Counted from the stretch's first letter, positions 32,012 through 44,322 are shown. The stretch is 64,000 bases of DNA from Doryteuthis pealeii (GCA_023376005.1 CM042157.1:19833261-19897260); one strand, 5' to 3'. Numbers and translations are program-made. Notes: a model not told the origin generated them from the letters alone.

Positions 32012-32290
32012 ATGATATCCGATGATCTAACGCTTCTTTCAAATACACCTGGTCAAACAGAATTTCTGTTGCATACCCTAGAGCAGAGGGCAATCGGTAC
32101 TGATCTCATCATGAACTCAGATAAAACAGAGTTCACGTGTTTTAATCAGGATGATACTATATCCTCATTAAAAGGCAAACCTACGATATTATTAGACCAG
32201 TTCATATACCTCGGGAGCAATATCTCATCTATAGAAAGGTATGTCAACATACACATAGATAAACGTGGTCTGCTATTGTGGAGTTGTTAC
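32012..32290 (+). pseudogene. LINE reverse-transcriptase fragment around the catalytic DD box
   Basis: Frame reads MISDDLTLLSNTPGQTEFLL, then LEQRAIGTDL, NSDKTEFTCF, LLDQFIYLGSNISS. This is the segment from the RT catalytic box (normally Y/F-A-D-D, here ISDD) through the thumb, as in Jockey/I-type LINEs. The RT fingers and palm upstream are missing, replaced by the polypyrimidine array. Copy B: 54456-54725. Confidence 0.85.
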
Positions 32291-32699
32291 ATAATCTATG
32301 CGGTTGCATAAGATTATTGTCAATCCTCTGTATTTCTAAAGGGATGACCCTTTTCGTATCACTGGCGGGACTTTCCATGGAAGATTACAGAAAGCCCGCG
32401 AAATACGTGAAGTCACGTGGGACCTGGTTGGGTCCTCAGTTTTCAGTTGCGTCAGGCAGTGAAGATGTCCTGCCTTAACTGGAACTCAGTGCATACGCGT
32501 GCTATGTTAGTAAGATATTTAGTTACATGAAATGTATGGTTTAGTAAATAAAAGCTTAAGAAAATAACACAGTCTTGTGATTAATGAATGTCTTAGTAAC
32601 AAGACTGATGAAGAAGAAGAAATGAGTTAAGTGCGACCGACCACCAAGACGCCAGAAGAGACGTAAGATAGAAAAGACGTCAGAAGAAGAATAGAAGAA

Positions 32700-33760
32700 T
32701 AGAAGTAATGAAAAGGGTATACAACAAAGTTATCGACAATATGAAAATCTGATGAGAATTCTTCCAAGCTGTAGCACTGTCAATACTACAATATGGTTGC
32801 ACTACTTGGACTTTAACGAAAAAATCCGCCCTGTCGGCTGGGGCGTTAGAATGCACCGACTGCACTTCTGCAGAGGGGTAAGACTCCCCCAATGGGGCCA
32901 CCTGTTGGCTATGGGTGGCGACCCGTGATGCTTAAGGATAGAGCCCAGGTGGATGAGCAATACTCCACTTTGGCCTTATCTTGGGCTAGACGGTCGGTCG
33001 GAGAGGCTCCCCCCGATCAATCGGCTGGTCACGTCAAGCCCTAGCACCTATATAATTTTCCCAATTCTATTGCCCTTATGGCAAGCCCCAACCCCTTTTT
33101 TATCATATGGGTGCTAGAAGGCGGTGGCTGCGAGTCTACATGTCCTGGGAATGACGTTAAACTCTATCTGATGGTAAGGTTCCAGTTTTGGAGATTTGGG
33201 AATGTGGAGCACCCCTTCATCACCATTGCCCCCTGGTCCACTCTGACCCGGAGTGGTAGTACCTGTTAGGGTCCCATCTATGGGTTAAATAGAAAAATGT
33301 ATTCATAAAAAAATTGTATTATCCATTAAGAATTGATTTATTTCAAAACTTTATTGGCATTAAATGACCCACTGAGGTTGATATGCCGTAAAACAAACCA
33401 AACCAAACCAAACCTTTAACGAAAAAATTACAGAAAACGCTAGATAGGAACTATACAGTGTTGGTATGAATTGTTTTGTACAAATCCAGGAAGCAACACC
33501 TAAAAGAATAGCAGCTGTAATGTAATTCATCTCCTGTCTCGAAAAAAATCCAAATACGACTAACAAGACATGTTACGTACTCCTGAAAAAGGAAAAACGA
33601 ACTCATAAGCGGTGATCTTTTATGGAATCCTACAAGTGGACAGTGATGGCCGTCCAGTAAAACCGTACACCATCAGCTCTGTACAGACACTGGTTGCCGC
33701 TTAGTGGACTTGCCAAGAGTGTTAGCCGATAGGGACTGATAGCAATATTCAAGTAAACCA
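32700..33760 (+). pseudogene. Continuation of the LINE ORF, split by a SINE-1, copy A only
   Basis: 32745-32822 reads FQAVALSILQYGCTTWTLT; after the SINE, 33429 onwards gives KTLDRNYT, KIQIRLTRHV, KNELISGDLLWNPT, LCTDTGCRLVDLP with stops. These are the post-RT blocks (SILLYGCTTWTL...RMLRAVL...RRTRHVGHCW...DLLLWTP...LCxDTGCxLEDLP) of the same LINE class. Copy B lacks about 32405-34044 altogether. Confidence 0.85.
32826..33414 (+). mobile_element. SINE-1, full-length, inside the LINE
   Basis: 589 bp bounded by 14 bp duplications TTTAACGAAAAAAT (32812-32825, 33415-33428). Starts 'ccgccctgtcggctggggcg', ends with an (AAACC)n tail. The insertion splits an already decaying LINE ORF within TWTLTK. 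Confidence 0.93.
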
Positions 33761-33832
33761 CTTCATATGCATACATATTTACCAACCCCTCTCCATGAAT
33801 AGGATGTGACACACATTTCTTAATCGGAGTTT

Positions 33833-34035
33833 TCAATTCAGAGTTTTCCTTCTCCTAGATTAAACAGCCTAGTCTTCTCTACTATTTACCCAGATTTGGA
33901 GGGAGAAAAGTTGGATTCATATCTTTCCCGAAGGTATTAGCGCTAAGTGAAATGCAAACAGTCACGTCAAGGATTTGAACTCGTGTCGTCGTGTCTATTA
34001 CGGTACCCATTACACCAAGCGCCTCGCTAAACCAG
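33833..34035 (-). mobile_element. SINE-3, near-complete with tRNA-like head
   Basis: Minus strand: 'ggcgcttggtgtaatgggta' (box A), 'cacgagttcaaatcc' (box B), 'gcatttcacttagcgctaat', then the body ending 'gaaaactctgaattg'. The best representative of SINE-3 here; absent from copy B because of the deletion. Confidence 0.85.
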
Positions 34036-34040
34036 TATAC

Positions 34041-34160
34041 CTCAGTATCAATATCTCATCGATGGAAAGGGATGTCAACATATATGTAATAGTGTGAGTA
34101 CTACTGTGCGGTTACACCAATTGGACTTAACAAAACACTTGTAGAAAACGTTAGATGATA
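34041..34160 (+). pseudogene. Second LINE RT thumb fragment
   Basis: Decayed YLSINISSMERDVNIY matches the YLGSNISSIERYVNIH segment at 32211-32260, so two partial copies of the same LINE region lie 1.8 kb apart. The copy B deletion ends here. Confidence 0.65.
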
Positions 34161-34164
34161 ATTT

Positions 34165-34400
34165 TATAGAAGCGGGGAAGTGCAGTGGTGTACTGGTTAG
34201 AGTCGTAGGAACTGGACTCGTCGACCACAGTTCCTATAGCGCTAATACCCTTGAGAGAGGTACGAATCCAACTATTCTCCATGGGTAAATAGTAGGACAG
34301 ACTGGGCTCTTTAACCTTGGTTAGGCAAATAGTCTAGGAGAAGGAAAACTCTGAATTTAAACCTCTTTAATCTCCGCTTGAGGTGGTCACTACTAGAATA
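34165..34400 (+). mobile_element. SINE-3 copy
   Basis: 'gtggtgtactggttagagtc' (box A region), 'cgctaatacccttgagagag', 'actgggctctttaaccttgg', 'gaaaactctgaatttaaacc'. Box B is damaged here, while copy B (54983-55180) keeps 'cgagttcaattcc'. Confidence 0.8.
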
Positions 34401-34999
34401 GGCTCAGGCCAACTCAGTGATTTATTTCAACCTAAGAAAATATTTATTTAACACAACAGCTACACGGGATTTAACGGAATTTGACGATCTTTGCCGAACT
34501 TTTAAATCTCCAACAGATTCAACGGAATAATACCACAGTTGATTTTAACAAACACAGATGGAAACTTTTCAACTCTCTGAAGATGGACTTTGCTCCGAAA
34601 ATATTAAGAGAAAAAAAAGGAAAAAAAAAATTTAAATAAATATGTTTTTCAACATAAATTGCATTATTTTGCCTTCAAAAAATATCTTAATAAAATATTT
34701 ATTTAATTTAAAAGATAAATTTCTAACCTGAGTACAATTGTAAATGCCATCGGTTTCAGGTTTTCCAAAAAAAATTACTGTTTGATTATTTAATATTTGA
34801 TTTAATCTGAGGTATCAAGAGGAGTCTGTACTTTTAGCAAGGAGTGGATCTCACCACGACTTTTTTCTGCATATCAACTCCTCGACAGCAAGCCCTCAAC
34901 TCTCACCTGTGATTTCACGGGCTGTGGGCATGAGACAACAGCTGCTACTCGCCCAGGCAACGGATATGATAGACCAGTTTAACCAAGTAGAGAATAACT
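34401..34999. other. Unassigned; part is tandemly duplicated in copy B
   Basis: 34450-34680 ('acagctacacgggatttaac' onward) occurs once here but twice in copy B (55260-55470 and 55640-55860). No gene recognised. Confidence 0.6.
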
Positions 35000-35400
35000 G
35001 ACGTTTCCCCTAAGCTTGAAGTTTGTCGGCCCGGTGCACGTAAAGATTGATTTCCGGTGGAGTGGACGGAAGTTCTGGTCCGAAGATCCACAGATCACGA
35101 AGTCAGTGGAGCGCGTCGGAGCATGGGCGTGAAAAAGTACCGTTAATTTACTGCAGTCTGGAGATCTCCGCTCTCGTCGTAATTGTTTAGCCGTGCCGCC
35201 AGATTAAGAGTCAGACAGCCGAGAGGGCGCGATTAACCAAGTGCAACGATGGTTCCATACGTAAACAAGGTACGTGTGCAGAGCTAATCGAACGGACGCT
35301 TTCTCAACCCTCAAATTTGATTGGCTGCTTTTATTTGCTGTGTTGGTAAATTTGACAATGAGACGTGCGCGTTACATAATGTTTATTGGTGGGGAAAATA
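35000..35400. promoter_or_regulatory. CpG-rich island, possible promoter/first exon
   Basis: Clearly richer in GC and CpG than its surroundings ('gtcggcccggtgcacg', 'gagcgcgtcggagc', 'gagagggcgcg'). It contains an inverted CCAAT-type 'gattggctgc' (35320-35330). At 35249 an ATG in 'caacgatgg' context opens the frame MVPYVNK, and after AAG (35269) comes GTACGT, a good splice-donor sequence. Nearly identical in copy B (56160-56580) while neighbours differ more. I could not recognise the peptide or find a second exon. It could equally be a GC-rich repeat or an LTR. Confidence 0.35.
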
Positions 35401-35529
35401 GAACCGGTGAGCCGAGTTCAAATTTTGGCTGAGACTATTCCGGGAAAAAAAAATCTGAATTGATTTATTCTCTCTTCCCTCGTCTAGTTATGGGTTAAAT
35501 TGCAGTCAGTCCGTGCAAAAGATAACTCT

Positions 35530-35740
35530 GAATTAGAGTCGTGGTAAATGGACTCGTCGGCACGAGTTCAATTCCTGGACGAAGCTGTATGCATTTCACT
35601 TGGCGCTAATACCCTTGGGAAAGGTATGAATCTAATTTTCCCTCCAGCTATGGGTAAATAGCAGGGTATACTGGGCTCTTTAACCATGGCTAGGTAACCA
35701 GTCTAGGAGAAGAAAAACTCTGAATTCAAACCTGTTAAAC
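35530..35740 (+). mobile_element. SINE-3 copy
   Basis: 'gagtcgtggtaaatgg', box B 'cacgagttcaattcc', 'gcatttcacttggcgctaat', 'aactctgaattcaaacc'. 5' end truncated. Copy B: 56712-56925. Confidence 0.8.
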
Positions 35741-35995
35741 TCCACTTAAAAAATTGACTTTGTGTCGCATCCTGCTCGCGTGGAGGGGTTGGTAAATATA
35801 TATATAAACGGAGAGAGAAAGATAGACAGACAGACAGAGTAGAGTTGTAAAGATGAGATGAGGGTTCTTACTTGTTAACCGTTGCTTCTAACTCGGCCGG
35901 CCACCATGTTCTTCAGTCTTATTTCTCGGGCTGTTCATTTGAATTGCTTTTTCGTGTTGATTTCTTCGGGTTTGGCTGGTACTTTCTTGTTTACA
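35741..35995. other. Unassigned sequence with short TA and CAGA runs
   Basis: Nothing recognised. The CAGA run is one unit longer in copy B. Confidence 0.5.
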
Positions 35996-36625
35996 TCTTA
36001 TTATAATGGAGATTATGTGTTTTTCTGTCTGTAACCGAAACTATATTACTATTCAAGTCACAATTCCCTTAGTTATTAACATCAAATTCTCCATGATTTT
36101 ATTTTTATTTAAACCTCAATCATTAATAAAATTATTTTACATTATTAATACTGTTAACCATGTCTACATACTGACAACATGCTATATAATTTATATATAC
36201 AACAAAATAGTGGTTTACAGTGTGAACGGGAAGGATAATTTTGCATATTAATATTAAAAAAATCAAATTTAATAAATATGTGCTTAGTATTATTGATTTC
36301 TAACTATTTGGTTTTATTTTGATGAATATAAGCAAAAATCTCTTCAATGAATCTTAAATGAAATCGATTAACAAGATAAAAAACTGTCATTTTATATTCT
36401 TTACTTCCTCTTTTAACTAAATACTTAAATTAGAAAAAATAACAATGAAAGACGAGAGTGATGGAAGAGTAAGTTTCAGTTGTTCCATTTTTTATTATAC
36501 TCCCTCTGTTTCAAATCTTTTTATCTGCATTCTTATTTAGTTTCATTAGCCTTTTTGATTTAATACAATATTATATTACATAAAAACTTAAATACTTGCA
36601 CCCGGAGGGTGCATATATTTGCTAG
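35996..36625 (+). mobile_element. Hel-A Helitron, complete non-autonomous copy
   Basis: 630 bp, TCTTATTATAATGGAG to CTAG, host A/T flanks, perfect GCACCC GGA GGGTGC hairpin. The near-5' open frame is cut to 81 codons. Copy B: 57177-57796. Confidence 0.9.
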
Positions 36626-36720
36626 TTAACTTAACAAACAAGACTTGTTTTCTTTTAAAGCTCTATTTCAACAACCCAGCCGATCTTCTTCCGTCTGCGC
36701 TCGTATGGTCCCACCTCGCA

Positions 36721-37021
36721 TCTATATATATATACAAGAATTTTCTTGAATGTACGTGTCGACTTATAACTCCAAAAAGAGATATCATTCTGATTTGAAA
36801 TCTCGCAGACACATTAATGTGTTTCTAACTAAGAAACACACAAGATTTTTTTTTTTACTAATTAAGTGATATAATTTAATAATTAAACAAAAATCAAACA
36901 ATTTCTAGAACTCTTCACAGTAAAGAAAAATAATGCAAGGAAAAATTGGGTAAAAAAAGGAAATGAATTAGACTAATACATTTCACTATAACTCAACAGG
37001 CTAGGTACTCTCTCTTTTACC

Positions 37022-37078
<57 letters not shown>

Positions 37079-37328
37079 GTGTGTGTTCGTCGTAAATAAA
37101 ATTATGTTTTAAAACAAGTTTAGGATTACATTTCAAAAAATAATATTTTAAATGTAAACAATTAAGCATTTCCAAAAAAAACAAAAATTGTAATATATGA
37201 ATTCTTGGCGATTTTTTAATTCAATAAAATATTTTCCTTTTATTCTCCCTTACTCCTGTTTTCTCCCTTTCTCACCGGTCTTCGTAAAAAAAATTTTAGT
37301 CCAGTCATGGACCGGGTACTTTTGCTGG
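36721..37328 (+). mobile_element. Hel-B Helitron, short copy
   Basis: 608 bp starting TCTATATATATATACAAG after host A, with the family's 'tgtacgtgtcgac' near the 5' end. It ends with hairpin CCAGTC ATG GACCGG (one mismatch), GTACTTTTG, CTGG before T; CTGG fits the CTRR rule. It contains (CT)n at 37024-37078. Copy B: 57892-58499. Confidence 0.82.
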
Positions 37329-37614
37329 TCTCACGCTTTCAAGGGCTCAAGTAAAAAAAATTATTACTCGTCAATAACTGTTGGGTAACTTTCCAATGGA
37401 TCCCGTCATTCTGACTCTAACGGACCTTGAATAAAATATTCTTATTACAGGTGCGTATATAAATCATAAGCTGCTTATGTAACGACACGTGTTGGAGTTC
37501 GTAAGGCTTGAACCTCGTTCTGTTAACTGAGATTAAGATTTGGGAGGGGGACAGGAAGGAAGAGAAAATGGAGGACCTCTCAAAGTAGTTTTGACAAACG
37601 GGAAGAGAGACCTT
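37329..37614. other. No recognised gene
   Basis: Conserved in copy B with a 14 bp difference right after the Helitron end. Confidence 0.5.
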
Positions 37615-37745
37615 TTAGTTTGAATTCAAAGTTTTCTCTCTCCTAAATCGGTTTTCATACCAAGTTTAAAGAGCCCAGTCGGCCCTATTTTTTTTACCCA
37701 TAGCTGGAGGGAGAATAGTAGGATTTGTAACTTTCCTAAGAAGTT
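37615..37745 (-). mobile_element. SINE-3 body fragment
   Basis: 'gaattcaaagttttctctct', 'aaagagcccagtcggcccta', 'acccatagctggagggagaa' match SINE-3 without the tRNA-like head. Confidence 0.7.
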
Positions 37746-38379
37746 TCTTTATCAAGTTGAAAAAATTGTATCTGCTCGATTTATATACGAGAACAGCTTG
37801 TCAGTAGTTGGTAGCAGTGATTTCACAAGAATAGTAATGAAATTCTAGCGTTAATATGTTCATCACATTGAATTAGTTCACGAAATCCAGAAGAACACAA
37901 GAAGGTTCTCCTTACCATTATTTCACCATTTCCATGTTTAACCGTTGTTGTCCGCCATTTTGACAAGATTGTCTCTCTTGATCTTCTAATACAACGTACC
38001 AGAGGCAAAATCTTGACTCATTTGATCAGATTAGGCTCTCAGATCAGATTTTATCAAAATTACAATATTCTGATGCAAAAATGAAATCTGACATTGAATT
38101 CGGTTTTGATAACAGAGGCTTCTTAGCACCTATTTTTGACGTAATATCATTTTTCTTTGAGTTTTCTCGGTGATAGTTCTTCCAGACACTTACCATTATT
38201 AGTTCTGAACTTTTCGTCTTTTTTTTAGTATTCCTACTTTTTCCCTTTCTTTCATTGTATCATTCTCTAACGTTTCGTCTGTTTCTCTTTCTTTGGTCCT
38301 TTGCTATACATTTTTTTCTTTCCTTATTTCTTTCTTTCTTTTCTTTTTTTTTTGTTTTTTTATTTCTTTATGTTCCAAC
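37746..38379. other. No recognised gene
   Basis: Two copies, 37800-38000 and 58980-59170, are near identical. Short frames show nothing recognisable. Confidence 0.5.
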
Positions 38380-38399
38380 TTCTTCTATCATATGCTTAC

Positions 38400-38522
38400 A
38401 CTTAGTCTTTTCTTATTCCTTCTCCCCTCTCTCCTCTCTCTGTCTCTGTCTCTGTCTCTCTCCTCTCTTTCTCTCTCTTCTGATCTTCTTACCTGACACC
38501 CTCTTTTCTTTGCTTAGTCAGG

Positions 38523-38578
<56 letters not shown>

Positions 38579-38894
38579 GTGTGTGTGTATTTGTTTATTT
38601 TAGACAGGATTTTCTCTGAACTTTCTTCCCTCATACGCCTTCAGTTTGGTTTAAATTCATATTCTCTCTTCTCTTTCTCTCTCTCGTTTCTCTCTCTCCT
38701 CTCTCTCCCTCTTTCTCTCTCTTCTTGATTTTTCCTACCTTACAGACTCTCTATTTTCTTTGCTTAGTAAGGATTCTCTGTCTCTCTCTCTCTCTTTCTC
38801 TCTCTTCTTTCACTCTCTTCTGATTTTTTCTTCTTACCTTACACCCTCTCTATTTTCTTGCTTAGCCAGGATTTCTCTCTCCGCTCTCTCTGTC

Positions 38895-38929
<35 letters not shown>

Positions 38930-38935
38930 TTGAAA
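38400..38935. repeat. CT-rich VNTR with ~110 bp units
   Basis: (CT)n blocks alternate with 'gattcttcttaccttacacc', 'ctctctattttctttgctta' and 'gtcaggattctctctctc'. About four units here and five or six in copy B (59610-60195). Confidence 0.92.
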
Positions 38936-39002
38936 ACAGAAACATTGCATTGGTCATCTATTTTTCTGGGAAAGCTTTTCGCACGATCAATCCCCATTTT
39001 TT

Positions 39003-39083
39003 CCCACTCCGATCAATCGGCTGCGTCGATGTCAAACCCTAGCCACCTATATGATGTAAAACCAAACCCTATATGACTCTCGT
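39003..39083 (+). mobile_element. SINE-1 fragment cut by the gap
   Basis: 'ccgatcaatcggctg' and the following bases match the SINE-1 copy at 60268 and 32996, but with several indels, and stop at the first N. The sequence is poorer here than anywhere else in copy A. Confidence 0.75.
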
Positions 39084-39183
39084 NNNNNNNNNNNNNNNNN
39101 NNNNNNNNNNNNNNNNNNNNNNNNNNNNNNNNNNNNNNNNNNNNNNNNNNNNNNNNNNNNNNNNNNNNNNNNNNNNNNNNNNN
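39084..39183. other. Assembly gap, exactly 100 N
   Basis: A run of exactly 100 N, a customary placeholder for unknown length. It joins two contig ends. Confidence 0.99.
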
Positions 39184-39699
39184 CTGAGAGGTAAACAAAC
39201 AAACAAACAACTGATGATTTTGATTTTATTTGGCGCTGAGTTATATTGTTGTCTCACTTAAGCCGAGAAGTGTGCTGTTCTTGGAGGAGATGAATATTGG
39301 CGGTGACTTAACTCTGTGTGAAGTCCGTTAACCCTTAAGTTTTGTGCGAAAGTGGCATGATAAAGCTGTAAGCAGTCCTAATAATTAAATGAATTAAGGC
39401 GGGCTAGGCCATGTAACTGCGCGCAGAAGCGAGAAAAGTCAATCATCACTAGAAGTAGTAGGATGACAGGAGGCGGATTCTCAGCCTATTAAGGCCGTCA
39501 TCACAGAACTTTTTATATTAAATATATATTATAATTATAATTTATTTTTTATGGGAAGAAATAACAGGATTAATCCGACAGTAATGTGGAGAAAGGTAAG
39601 ACAAGCATGGCATCTGTGAAAAATCGATTATTTTCCTTCTCCTACAGTGTTGCCTTACCCAAAACACTAGTGAAACACAGTAAATTACAATAAACATCC

Positions 39700-39788
39700 A
39701 TTTTTTAAAACATGCCCGTGTTTGTCTACGCTTTCTTACACACACATATAATATATACATGTTGGGTTATGTGCGTATTTGTATATGC

Positions 39789-39826
<38 letters not shown>

Positions 39827-39934
39827 TATATATATATAATTGTGTAATATGTGTATGTATGTATATATGTTGTGTATGTGTCCATGTTGAATACATGTGT
39901 GTACATGTATAAATGTCTGTAGATATGTATATGT

Positions 39935-39965
<31 letters not shown>

Positions 39966-40300
39966 TATAGCGTGTGTGCGGGCGTGGCGTGCGTGCATAT
40001 ATGCGTGCGTGTTTATGTAATATAATATATATAATATATACTTGTGTATACGTGTATATATGTGCATATATTATAATATATATATATATATATATCATTG
40101 CAATCTCTCTATGTCTCTTTCTGTCTGTCTGTTCTGTCTCTAATCTACTTCTCTACGATATAATATATATATGTATTTAATATATTATATATATCATTAC
40201 TACGTATATATATAGCGGTTTCAATGAAATAAGATTCAATAATTTATCATGAAATGCATAAAAGATATATTGTGTATGTGTGCGGTTGTGATTTTCCGAA
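39700..40300. repeat. TA/TG simple-repeat field (copy B)
   Basis: Counterpart of 15631-16308, shortened and with many single-base indels. Confidence 0.9.
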
Positions 40301-40429
40301 AATCATTTGTCAAAAATAATAAATTGGAATTTCATTACAGATTTGAAATTTGAAATCTGCACTGAGTGTACCCTAAAACAAAAACAAAAACAAAAACAAA
40401 AAAACAAAAAGGAAAAGACACGACTGGTT

Positions 40430-41175
40430 TCTTATATATATTCTTATATATATTCCTATATTCTCATATATATTCTTATGTATATTCTTATATTCTTATA
40501 TATATTTGTATATGTATTCTTATATTCTTATATATATTCCTATATTCTTAGATATATTCTCATATATATTCTTATATTCTTATAAATATTTCTTATATAT
40601 ATTTTTATATTCTTATATAGAATTCTTATATATATTCTTATATTCTTATTATCTTATATATATTTAATTCTTATAATTCTTATATATATTTCTTATATTC
40701 TTATATATATTTCTATATATATTTTATTCTTATATTATTCTTATATATATTCTTAAATATTAATATTCTGATACATAAACTCATATATATTCTTATATTC
40801 TTATATTCTTATATATATTCTTATATATACTTCTTATATATCTTATATATATATTCTTATATCTTATATATATTCTTATATATATTCTTATATATCTTAT
40901 ATATATTCTTATATATATTTTATATTCTTATATATATTCTTATATAATATTCTTATATTCAGATATATATTCTGATACATAAAATATATATCTTATATTC
41001 TTATATATATTCTTATGTATATATTTATATTCTATATATATTCTATATATATTTTTATATTCTTACATATATTCTTATATTTTTTATATATATTTCGATA
41101 TTCTTACATATATTCTCATATATATTCTTATATTCTTATATATATTCTTATATATATTCTTATATTCTTATATAT
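40430..41175. repeat. TTCTTATA minisatellite (copy B)
   Basis: Counterpart of 16309-17145, about 90 bp shorter and with more irregular units. Confidence 0.93.
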
Positions 41176-41656
41176 ATTCTTCTAAAATTCATCTGAATAA
41201 ATTCTGTTTTTTATCCAACTAAGCCTTTAACATATTTATAAGATTTTTAAACATAGATTAAATGATTGCGTAGAAGTAATTCATTTCTAATAATTATATT
41301 TTGTATTTTCGTTGAATTAATCAATTCCTTTGATACATTTCTTTAGATTTCATACGCACAAGGATCAACACTCTGTCTAAAAATGTTGAAAAATTAAAGT
41401 GATTGTAAAATTCACTACATTATTATAGGACTGAGGGCCGGGTTAGCAAAGTCGGTAGAGCGTTCGGCTAGTTCGATATCGACCCTCGCCAACTCAGCGT
41501 ATGAGTAGAACAGGGACCTGTGCGGTAAAGTAAGGAGCCTAGTAAATAAAGGAGTTAGGTTAAGACAGTTATCTCTAGACTTCAGGTTCAATCATGGTCA
41601 AGGGCAGCAGTAACATAGAATAATAATTAACACAGCTTAACACCTGTATCCCTGTT

Positions 41657-42060
41657 ATGGTTAGCGGAATGAGAACAAGAAACCCCCGTGGACTAAATAA
41701 AGGGTCAGGTTCAAAGTTTCGTGATGGCTCCCGATTACGTCAAGAAGGTTCCCGATTACGACAAGAAGGTTACCGAGTCTCTGTAAGTTCCGGAGTCCGA
41801 CAAGAAATACCTGAAGAAGGCCGGAAGGCACATCGGCCGAAACGTTGTACAGATAACAAATTATGGTTTCTAATCCAATATGTGATATACCGAGTGGCTT
41901 ACATTCCAATATGTGATCTACCCATTAACAACCCATTATTTTCCCATTAAACTAACCTTAACTCTAACCCTACCGTGCCTTCTTTTTTCCTATTAGATCC
42001 CATGCCATGAATAGTAGATTATTAGTAGATCACAAACCTTCGGTGGATCACAAATTGGAA
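41657..42060 (+). mobile_element. GGCC-stem family element (copy B)
   Basis: As 17604-17990 but with an extra 15 bp 'cccgattacg' type unit at 41740-41760. The telomere-like core reads 'taaccttaactctaaccc', more decayed than in copy A. Confidence 0.7.
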
Positions 42061-42310
42061 GAGTACTGTAACTTGTTTATTGCTAAAACCGTCCGAGTAG
42101 ATGAAATGCAGAGGTACTATTTATCACATAGTTCGGAGGATGATGAGGGTTTATACGTTTCACGGTGTTGCATAGGGCCAAATTCGAGTTGTAGCAGTAG
42201 TCGTTTAGTAGTAGTAGTCGCCGTTGTTCAGATACACATACCCAAGTTGTATAGTCACAAAGGGGTCGTTTATTCCTTTCTAAGCTCGTGGGTTTTTTTC
42301 AGAAAGAGAG

Positions 42311-42350
<40 letters not shown>

Positions 42351-42913
42351 AGAGAGGAGAGAGGGGGAGGGCGGGTAAGATCAAATTATGCTATCGTAAA
42401 TCATGTTCGGTACTACTATGCGAAACCCATACGGGAGAACACGGAAATTCCCCCCTCGTCTGCCTCCCACGAGGCCTAACCGAAAAAGGGCCGATTTTCC
42501 TCCTCTAACGTTTTCGTCTCAGGTGTTGGAGGACCACTTCCGCTCCTCCACAGAAACTAGAGTTCCAATCTTTAACCTCTCTTTGGTTCTTATTTCTTTT
42601 TCGTCTCTTTCTCCAGAAATCCGAATATCGTTTTATTTTCAATCCGCAAATTCCCCGTAGACCACAATAATTACGCTACACATGGCTAACAGCCGCATTG
42701 GGGGAATTTAACAACTCTGCACAGCTACAGTTAGCGTATTCAACAGCCATAGCCGACAAGGCGATTCAATCATGTTGTTATTTACTAAGCCGACCTTGTG
42801 TTACATCCTGCTCATGGCAGAGTGATTGGGTAAATCCATATAATAACCAAGCTGATACAATTTATATTCTATGTTCGATAATCGACTGTATCATATAATA
42901 TTTATTATTCCCA

Positions 42914-43527
42914 CTAGCAAATATATGCACCCTCCGGCTGCAAGTATCTAAGTTTTAATGTAATTAATATCGTATTAAATTAGAAAGGCTAATGAAACTA
43001 AATAAGAATGCAGCAGAGGGAGGTATAATAGAAAAATAGAACAACTGAAACTTACTCTTCTATCACTCTCGTCTTCCATTGTTATTTTTTCTAATTTAAG
43101 TATTTAGTTAAAAGAGGAAGTTAAAAATAAAAGGACAGTTATTTTTCTTGTTAATGGATTTCATTTAAGATTTATTGAAGAGATTTTTGCTTATATTCAT
43201 TAAAATAAAACCAAACAGTTAGAAATCAATAATAGTAAGCACATATTTATTAAAATCACATTTTTATTATCAATATGCAAATTAGCCTCCCCGTTCACAC
43301 TGTAAACCGCTATTTTGTTGTATACATAAATATAATTGCAGGTTCCTAATATGTTGATATGGTTAACAGTCTTAATAATGTACAACAATTTTATTAATAA
43401 TTGAGATTTAAATGAAATTAATATCATGGAGAATGTGATGTCAATAACTAAGGAAGTTGTGATTTGAGTAGTAATATAGTTTCGGTTACAGACAGAAAAA
43501 GACACAATCTCCATTATTATAAGAAGA
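42914..43527 (-). mobile_element. Hel-A Helitron (copy B)
   Basis: Allele of 19242-19856, 614 bp. The 104-codon frame is still open (43200-43514). Confidence 0.85.
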
Positions 43528-44322
43528 TGTCTCAGAAGTTCAACTGGTCAATCTCATTTTGAAGTATTATTCAGTAGAATATATTTAATACAAACCACTT
43601 GACATTCATCATTCAACATTATAAACTTCAAATATAATGTCATATTTTTTACCTTTCTTAAAATAAAAATATACTTAAATTATGATTTTTTTCCCTATTT
43701 TCAATAAAATAAAAAAATAAAAAAATACAACTATGAAACCGTGTCTAAATAAACAAACAAACAAACAAACATGAATACTAATATAACAGCTGTCAAGAGA
43801 ACAAGAGAGATCTTTTTTTTTTAATAAATAAAAATAAATTGAAATAGATCACTTAGACGTAGTACAATGCCAGAACTATGGGGCGTCCAGTGAGATTCAA
43901 GCCAACTAACATAGTTCCGTAATTCGTTGAAATAGAATAATGTTTTAGCGACTCAAGATGCAAGTAGAAAATTCACCGTTGATACAGTCCGTCTGATACG
44001 TGAAAGGCCTTTTACAGGAAATGACATTGGCTGCACGAGAAAGTAAGAATAAACCACAATACCCTCTTAGGATTACGGTCAGTCTAGAACTATTGATAAA
44101 TATTTAAGGAAAAAATAAGAATAAATAATAACAGCAAAAGAAGGAAAAAAATAGTTCAATAAGATATATAATTGAAGCAAAACACTATGCCTTTTGTAAT
44201 TTAAATATTTGATTTATAATATTTAATCTATTTGAAATTTAAAAGGAAAATGGTTTGTTTTATTGTTTTGAATTTTGCACCAATCCTAATATGTAATTTT
44301 TATATGATATTTTAATATATAA

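Larger units (their letters stand above)
15184..39083 (+). other. Copy A of a ~21-24 kb direct duplication (contig overlap)
   Basis: Colinear with 39184-60310. Examples: 17604 with 41657 (same 'ggttagcggaatgagaac' start), 19242 with 42914, 20650 with 44323, 25022 with 46553, 29733 with 51168, 35996 with 57177, 38940 with 60200. The copy ends at the N gap and the other begins after it. See the first finding for the interpretation as two overlapping contigs from different haplotypes. Confidence 0.93.

Noticed and set aside
39073..39261. Open frames across the N run
   Set aside because: They consist mostly of unknown residues from the gap.
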